Of a stretch of 64,000 bases of DNA, positions 56,111-64,000 are shown piece by piece. Within the stretch, counting starts at the first letter, position 1; every line of letters starts with the position of its first letter. Made by a program: the position numbers and the translations under genes. Origin of the DNA: Batillaria attramentaria (lineage: Eukaryota > Mollusca > Gastropoda > Batillariidae). Under the pieces are notes generated by a model. That model ran no database searches. It saw only the letters and a program-made list of their open reading frames with translations, and was not told where the DNA came from. The DNA lies in assembly GCA_018292915.2 (NCBI GenBank), contig JACVVK020000342.1:633501-697500 (forward strand), read 5' to 3'.

Positions 56111-56444
56111 TTATCATCCCAGTGGAAAATTTAGGTGTGGTGGACAAACAAAACAATAATACACATCAAATGAAAAGATACACATAAAATAATACATGAT
56201 AACACTAAAAATTAAAATAAAGATTTCCATTAAGTAAAACATCACATGAAATCGTCGTTGTATTAATAGTATATATAATTCAAAATAACTATTTAAAATT
56301 ATCACACATTCATCACATTCAATACGAAAATCACAGACTCAGTCCTTCCACTACACCCGGTCCTTTTGATCACAGTATGAGACACACCAGAATACACAAA
56401 ACACCCTCCCCCTCCCCCCCCCCCCCCCCCCCCCCCCCACACCA

Positions 56445-56446
<2 letters not shown>

Positions 56447-56540
<94 letters not shown>
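56447..56540 (+). repeat. (CA)n microsatellite after a C run
   Basis: A run of about 20 C at 56415-56438, then about 45 CA units with one interruption. Confidence 0.95.
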
Positions 56541-56542
<2 letters not shown>

Positions 56543-56849
56543 CATTCTACTTCAGGGAATTCAACGTGTTAATGACGGACGAAATAAAAGTATGTTAGGA
56601 CCTTTTCGTGCGGTACTTTGGAACGCGCAGTCGTCTGCCTGAAGGAAGGACCTCAAAGAGAGTGTTTAAAACATGGGTGGGGTCATTCTGAATATTGATG
56701 GCTTTGTCCGCGGCTCAACAACAACAACAACAACAACAACAAAAACTGGTGGTAGGTCATATTTGAGGGTTTTTTGTTTCATTTTCGGGCTCTTAAACAG
56801 CGAATACCGGCAACTTCTGGGAAAGTTTCAAGGCTGAATGCAGCTTATA

Positions 56850-56890
56850 GCGTAGTTGTATATGCTAACAACGAGCATATACAACTACGC
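56850..56890. repeat. Perfect 17-bp inverted repeat (hairpin)
   Basis: Arms 56850-56866 (GCGTAGTTGTATATGCT) and 56874-56890 are exact reverse complements around a 7-nt loop. Intergenic. Confidence 0.9.
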
Positions 56891-57480
56891 CTTATTGCTT
56901 CTGTTACCGGCATACCGTTCCTTCTCATGTTGCTGCGGGTTATCCCCATCACCACCAGCATGGAATTAGCTGTTGATTTCCTATAAGCCTGTAAGCTCAG
57001 TCATTACAGGCGACTGTATTTCCGGCAGTGTGTCACACGACCCCATGCCTTCCAAGCTCATCACCGGAGAAATGTTTATGTAAGGTGGAAAACAGGAAGC
57101 AGCACCCACGCGGCCAGGTGCGTGATGACGTACTTTCATTTGCAGATGGTAAACTTGCTTATTCCATCTTTGCTAATTAGGGCCGCTGCTACACGTTGCC
57201 AGGATCGGCATTTGCAGGGCTGGAAACGCAGGAAACCCTAATGGAATCGCTGGCGGCCAGCTGGCAAATCCCCCTTGCCGGTGCCGGCGCGGCAATAGAA
57301 AGCCATCCTATTTTTCCTGGCAGCCAGCTAGCCACAGGCAGCTAATTTTGCGTACTTTTCGGCGGTACCAATAACTCCATATGCCTACAGATACCCTCCC
57401 TGTTTTGTCTGTTTCCATCACAAATGTTTCTTCTATACTACCTAACCGATCATATTAGCAGGAGGAACAAAAAAAGAATT

Positions 57481-57554
57481 AGACCGGTGTGGGACTCGAA
57501 CCCACAACCTGTGCCTTAGAAGGGCATCGCTCTGTCCAATTAAGCTAACCGGCC
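57481..57554 (-). tRNA. tRNA-Arg (anticodon TCT)
   Basis: The minus strand folds as a 74-nt tRNA. The acceptor GGCCGGT pairs with ACCGGTC (one G-T). The D arm is GCTT...GAGC, the anticodon loop CTTCTAA has anticodon TCT and the usual T before it, and the T arm GTGGG-TTCGAGT-CCCAC is perfect. One mismatch occurs at the first anticodon-stem pair. Seven Ts follow within about ten bases (plus-strand 'aaaaaaagaatt'), a Pol III terminator. It carries no SINE body, unlike the many tRNA-like SINE heads here. No CCA is encoded and no intron is apparent. Confidence 0.8.
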
Positions 57555-58193
57555 TCTCGAACCTGTTTGGTATTCACAGAGCTTTTTGCCTCAGAGACTG
57601 GTTTTGGCAAGAAGTTATGAAACAAGGACAAAAATGGCGGATCGCAAACGGCATGATGCAATAGTTCAGTAATACCATTGTGAATCAATATCTACTAGCG
57701 TCACTGAGTTTTAGTGACTGATACCAGCACTGCCAGAGAGATTTCAGTGTGGTGGTTTTGTTCTGAGTTTTGTTCTGCTGACGGGCATCGTGTGTATTTT
57801 GGTCGCTGTCATACTGATTTTGCCCCTGTACACAAGCTTCTGAACCGTGATTTATCTGTTCCCGATCGATCACTGCAAACGCAAAGGGAAGAAACTCGTA
57901 CACGGTAAGTCATTTCGGGGTCAGCGGAACGTAGTAGCTTCCCCTGCTTACCAAGCCAACTCGGTCACGACATCAAACAGAAAACACCGATGTGTTTTTA
58001 GAGGTAGGATCAACACTCTGGACTAAAACTGTTTATTAGTTTGAAAGCATAAACAAACAAACAAACAGCGACTTTGTCAAACAGGAGTGGTTTTAGTCCA
58101 AACAAACAGCGAACATGGTGACTGATTTACTGTGTTTCTCGTCAGTGTAAAATAGGTGAAAAAAAAAGGTGACTACTGCTGACTTGCACATCT

Positions 58194-59340
<1,147 letters not shown>

Positions 59341-59902
59341 CTGAAAGAAACGCGGATGTTCATACAATCGTACAGGTGCACTTGGTACAAACAGCAACAA
59401 TGATTATAATCAAAGAAGTGGTGATTACACTGCGAATATGCAAATTGACTGTAACAGTTTTTTCTTAACCATCTCTCCACTGACGCCCCCATCATATGGC
59501 GCTGGCTGCATGGTGCTCCCCCTCCCCCCCCCACCTCCCCCCTCCCCCCACCCAGCGGTGACACCAAGCCGCCTTCTTTTTGGCAATTCTCTTTACCGCA
59601 TATAAACCGTATGAAACACGTACACAGGAAACGATAACGTTTCTAAGGGAGATCACAAAAAACAACAAAAGAACAACTGGTAACGGCTATCGACGGTGGG
59701 ATAGACTGACAATTTCGCATACAAGTGACTGTCGCAGCACGGGCGGGCGGTAAGGGAGGGGGGGGGGGGGATTGAAATCTTGTTCGACTTTAGCAGAATT
59801 CTGTATCAGAAACCTTGGGCAGTAAGAGTTAATAGTTTCTGAGATGTGTATGAATAGTTTTGTGCCTTTAAAAACCAAACTGTAACCTACCCAATCCAAC
59901 CC

Positions 59903-59903
<1 letters not shown>

Positions 59904-59989
<86 letters not shown>

Positions 59990-60205
59990 GGCCGACGCAA
60001 GAAACACTACCGTATATGTTTAAGATGCACGCCAAACTCAGAAAGGAACGAAGTTTACAGCATACATCAACAATTTTGAAGCCGCCAACAACAACTCAGA
60101 AAGAAACGAAGTTTACAAACATTCATCCATAATTTTCAAGCTACCAACAATAAGTCAGAAAGGAACGAAGTTTACAACAAACATCAACAATTTTCCAGCC
60201 CAACA
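59904..60205 (+). repeat. (CA)n and a 57-bp minisatellite (three copies)
   Basis: CA run 59904-59986. From about 60034 the unit 'ctcagaaaggaacgaagttt' + 'acag(c/a)a(t)acatcaacaatttt' + 'c/gaagccgccaacaaca' repeats three times. Confidence 0.85.
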
Positions 60206-60585
60206 AAATATCTGACACCAAACTGTCCGTCAAGATGCAGTTGTCGTATATCTTTTACCTCTTCATCGCCAAACAAGTGTACAACGTCGGAGTTGGCGCA
60301 GTTTTACCGCGACCTGTAAGATATTTTACTGTTTCTTTCAGTTTCCACCGAAAACTGTGACAAGTTCCTTCAGCCCGCGCAAGCCCTCGGTCCCAATATT
60401 GACACTGACTTAGCGGGCTGTTCAAAAACAAATTCCACCGGCTACAGCACGTGATTGCATGCCGGCCTAGCTCCCCTTCCGCCGGTCCCCTAACCACGAA
60501 ACGCCAGAATGTACGGACTATAGCACGTGTCTAGGAAAAATACTGATTTGTAATCCGAGAGGTCGCGCGAGTCAGCCAACACAGG

Positions 60586-60773
60586 TGGGGGTGAGTATTT
60601 TGGCGTTTAACGTCCTTTCCTCCCCCCACCCCCCTCCGCCCCTACGGGTGATAGCAAAGAGGTGGTAACGAGGACAAAACCAGCACAAATACTTGTCTCC
60701 GAACCAGGATTCAAACTCAAGACTCAAGCTTTGAAAGTCCAATGCTCTACCATTCGGCTTTCCACTCTCCCCT
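60586..60773 (-). repeat. tRNA-derived SINE (family S), diverged
   Basis: 'ggtgggggtgagtattttggcgtttaacgtcc' to 'ccattcggctttccactctccc'. Contains a C-rich insertion near 60625. Confidence 0.75.
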
Positions 60774-61192
60774 AGTCAACACGGCGGAGGCGTTTCGGTT
60801 CAAACGTCTTGACGGCGACTGCTGTAAAACAAAGTCGTATGTTTGAAATATGAGCACGCAACTTTACATTGTCGTAACGTGTTACAAACAACAAAAACAT
60901 TTAATTAAAAAAATGCTATTCCTATTGGAAATGGAAAACAAAACCTCGGATTATTAACCAGAAATCTTCTGAAAATGTTACTATAATGAAAGACAGCCGT
61001 ATAATTATTTTAAGCATATGGCTTTAACCGAGCGCATTCGTCATCAAAACTTTTGAATTAAATTCGCATCGAAAACAAAACAAAACAAAACAAACAACAA
61101 AGAACAAGAAAAACAAAAGAAAACAAAAACAGTACAACTCTCTTCCGTCTTGACTAAAACATCTATGGCTATGACCATTCTCTGTGCACACA

Positions 61193-61369
61193 GGGGAGCC
61201 GGGGTGGTCGAATGGTAGAGCGTTGGACTTCTAATGCTCGGGTCGTGAGTTCGATCCCGGCTGGGGCCAAATATTTGTGCTGGCTTTTTCATCGTTGCCC
61301 CGTCTTTGATATCACCCTATGTGGTGGAAAAGGACGTTAAACTCCCAAACACCCACCCACCCACCCTGT
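61193..61369 (+). repeat. tRNA-derived SINE (family S), best complete copy
   Basis: From 'ggggagccggggtggtcgaa' through A box, B box ('gtgagttcgatcccgg'), body 'aaatatttgtgctggctttt' and 'ggaaaaggacgttaaactcc' to (CACC)n. About 175 bp. Confidence 0.9.
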
Positions 61370-61782
61370 GCACACGCATAGACTACAGTCCGCGAAACGT
61401 CATAGTGCGGATCTACAGTAACATCTCTGCCTATTGTAAATTGCAGCGCAGAGTATACTCCACTTGGCGCCGTACACTTTGAGCAGTTTGTAGTGACTAC
61501 AGAAAGCCTCTCACGGAAAGAGACGCGGGTTAGTTAATTTGTATCGTTCTTCGCCAAGTACTCTCCCTTGATGTGGCCACCTGGATTTCCTACCTACTCA
61601 AAGAAAGGAGAAATTAGTTTGGACAGTTTGGGTTAGGTGCTCAGCTTCCTGTTTCAAAACAGCCTGGACACAGGCAGTGACTTTTTTTTTAAACCGAAGC
61701 TACCGGCAAAATGATTGTACAGAGATGAGCAAACAAGACGCTGGAGTGACGTGTGATGAATCACCATCATCCAGGGGGATGA

Positions 61783-62175
61783 AGGGAACAGCCTAACGTG
61801 TGAGAAATTTCTTATAGGAGACTAACAGTCGTGTTTAGTGCAGTTTTTTGGTTGTTGGGATAATTCTTAGCCTTAGTATTATATTTTCCGTGAAATATTC
61901 TCCGTTTACAGAGATTAGAACTTCACATCTGGTGAAGAGAAGAGCCTAACGTGTGAGAGATTTCTTATACGAGACTAACAGCCATGTTTGGTGCAGTTTT
62001 CGCTAGTTATTAGCCGTTGTATTATATTTTCTCTGAAATTTTCTGCGTTTTTCCGACGATAGAACTTCACGTCTGGTGAAGAGAAGAGTCTGACGTACGA
62101 GAAAAGCGCCGAAAACTAACGGAAGCGTTTTGTGCAGTTTCCGATAATCTTTGGCGGTTGTGATATATTTTCTGG
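61783..62175 (+). repeat. About 145-bp tandem repeat, three copies, upstream of a gene
   Basis: The block 'gaagagcctaacgtgtgaga' + '(g/a)atttcttata' + 'gagactaac' + 'gtgcagttt' + 'tattatattttc' + 'agaacttcac(a/g)tctggtgaag' occurs three times, the last clearly diverged. It ends about 380 bp before the ATG at 62555. Confidence 0.8.
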
Positions 62176-62383
62176 TTATCTTCCACGGCTATATTTCTGC
62201 TTCTTGTCGAGGACAGTTCTGTAATATCGCAGATCTGTTTCACACAGACGGAAATATTCCCCGGTCAAAGAATTACTTCTGACATTTACAAAGGATATTG
62301 GAAGAGAGTTTCGAACGACCATTTTCATCCTCACACTTAAAATCAAGAGGACTTTGATCGCAAGTGTTTCCTTTTCTTCTTCT

Positions 62384-62490
62384 TTTGGTGATGTTCTGAT
62401 GAAAACAACACCATCACCAACAACAACAACAACAGTGTCAAACTTTTGGTGATGTTCTGGTGAAAACAACACCAACAACAGTGTCAAAAA
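62384..62490 (+). repeat. Tandem duplication of about 55 bp in a probable 5' UTR
   Basis: 'cttttggtgatgttctg(a/g)tgaaaacaacacca' and 'caacaacagtgtcaaa' occur twice, at 62384-62440 and 62441-62490. Confidence 0.8.
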
Positions 62491-62554
62491 AGCCTTGACT
62501 TCACAAGTTTTAATTCAAGAACCCGCTGAGAACTGAATTCAAAGCACCACAACC

Positions 62555-62755
62555 ATGGATCGTATCCGTCGGATTGGTGGCATGATTAAAGAAAAGTACA
62601 ACAAGCCATGCTGTATCAAGGTCGGTGTTGGTGTGGGTGTCGGCTTGTTGGTCTTGATCGTCGTCGTCGTCGTGGCCACAGTGGCGACGGGTCGTGGTGG
62701 TGACAGTGATGTGGATGCAGCAGACAATTCCAACGGATCACATTCTGGCAGCCAG
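62555..62755 (+). CDS. First coding exon of a single-pass membrane protein (partial)
   Basis: ATG at 62555 in good context (accATGg) opens 67 codons to a CAG|GTAGGA donor, phase 0. The product has a basic N-terminus (MDRIRRIGGMIKEKYNKPCC), then one hydrophobic segment (VGVGVGVGLLVLIVVVVVAT, residues about 24-44), then an acidic, Ser/Asn-rich stretch (GDSDVDAADNSNGSHSGSQ). This is the layout of a type II signal anchor and stem, as in neprilysin-like peptidases or Golgi enzymes. No catalytic part is in the window, so the family is open. Two tandem repeats lie in the presumed 5' region. Confidence 0.65.
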
Positions 62756-63004
62756 GTAGGAATCAAAGTTTTCTTTGCTGAGTTTTATTGTTAAGCCGCT
62801 TTGTGATAGTTACTGAATGGATGTGTGAAAATAAGGATCTTGTTATTTGACAAGCAAACTGGCACTTACAGTGTTGAAGGTGTGAAGGAAAAAGTGTTAA
62901 CTCTTAGCTGTTAAAGAACATAGAGAAATTATTGTGCATGAAATAGATGTTTACAAAATATATTACCTGTCAAGTAAATTACCCACTGTGACTCTTCATC
63001 TAAT

Positions 63005-63080
<76 letters not shown>

Positions 63081-64000
63081 ATTCATCAATACTTGTCGAC
63101 GATTTGAAATCACAAAACGGTCAGGTTTCAGTAAAATTTTGTCGGCTCTCAAAGAATTCGACGACTGACATTTTGGCACTATCGTACATATTTCTGAAAC
63201 CAAACGCATATGATAGTTTGTTGGTTACATGACACTGCAGTTTTGACTAGCTTGTGTGCTTCTCGGAAAAAAAAAAGCGTGAGGAATTTTCAATATTATT
63301 GTCCTTTAGTTCCGATCTGAGAAATGATTGTTCAAGCATCAGCATCGGCTTCTGTACCTAATCAAATTAGAACGACACCAAAAGGCCTTATCTCGGCCAT
63401 GGTCGCTGAAATCTGTCCACGTAAACACCCCCCCCCCCTTTAAAACAAGTATCGTTTTTCAAGCTGCAAACATTGCCTTGGCCGTACAGGAAGAAACCTT
63501 TTCAGGCCTTTTGCGGGGAGCGCCGCAACACCGCGCCTGTCCCTTTCACGTGGTGAAAGACGCCGGGAAAGGTCACGTGGGTGCACGCGCTTGCCGCCAT
63601 GTTGACACAGCGTCCTCTGTAGTCCAAGCACGTGCACTCCCTCACAGGTGTTGTCGTCAATGGTTTGCCGTATACAGTGAGAGGGAAAGTGTAGTCTGCA
63701 CTAACAGACATTATTAATTTTTTTTTAAAGACATATATCTGCTCAGCATATATATACCGGAAGAAAAATGACTGAAGTCTGTCGACTGATCACATGGAGG
63801 ATTTGCTGCACGTTTTTTTCTTAATTTTAATTTTTGTGTGTGCTGTTGACTTGGATTAGGTGGGCTTAAATTTAAAGTTACTGATAAATTTTACTTTAAG
63901 GGCTGATGAGAAGAAGTTTTGCCGTGCATATCCAATTTACCTGTACCACGCTCTAACGTTTGTTACTGTGGGCCTTGTGGAAACGCGAGAGATAGTTTAA
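62756..64000. other. Intron or intergenic sequence to the right edge
   Basis: (CA)n at 63005-63078, a CpG-rich patch with three CACGTG boxes at 63547-63634, and otherwise unique A/T-rich DNA. No further exon of the 62555 gene was found. Confidence 0.5.

Noticed and set aside
60255..60497. 80-codon minus frame ending CLAMKR
   Set aside because: No recognisable motif and no good splice borders. It was not used to extend the 58194-59340 fragment.

Overview
This window is animal nuclear DNA, most likely from a mollusc and probably a gastropod. That assignment is inference from three things: intron-rich genes with GT/AG splice sites, very dense (CA)n and (GA)n microsatellites, and a class A receptor with an E-R-C motif of a type I associate with molluscan receptor expansions. 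There are no bacterial operons, CRISPR arrays or prophages. Most long open frames are translations of CA/TG/GA repeats or minisatellites and are not genes.

Four gene models could be assembled exon by exon with matching intron phases. (1) 328-5777, minus: a NEK-like protein kinase, five exons, 3' end off the left edge. Its VAIK lysine reads as arginine and HRD reads HRN, so it looks like a pseudokinase. (2) 12292-14963, minus: a complete three-exon type II membrane glycosyltransferase of the A4GALT/A4GNT (DXD) family, 405 residues. (3) 27879-43595, plus: a complete three-exon Rho-family GTPase of 196 residues that lacks a CAAX box. Its 12.3 kb first intron holds a 4.8 kb satellite of 150-bp units. 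(4) 51126-55281, plus: a complete five-exon rhodopsin-class GPCR of 407 residues. A fifth gene starts at 62555 (membrane-anchor exon) and runs off the right edge. A two-exon minus-strand fragment at 58194-59340 is unassigned. A tRNA-Arg(TCT) gene lies at 57481-57554.

The rest is repeats. A tRNA-derived SINE of about 175 bp with a (CACC)n tail occurs about 20 times, whole or broken. Two further tRNA-related SINEs, a palindromic ~300 bp MITE (five copies), a ~325 bp TIR element (two copies, one nested in another repeat with empty sites nearby), LINE 3' ends and a probable solo LTR (665-1495) are also present. Minisatellites have periods of 40, 45, 57, 60, about 145 and 150 bp. An A/C-rich, G-poor tract at 8789-10173 carries a frame-hopping open frame that I cannot assign.

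The most unusual structure is a ~190 bp inverted repeat (about 92% identical unique part plus complementary TG/CA runs) that encloses exon 3 of the kinase, an exon whose skipping would keep the frame. I see no multi-gene system here. The genes look unrelated in function.
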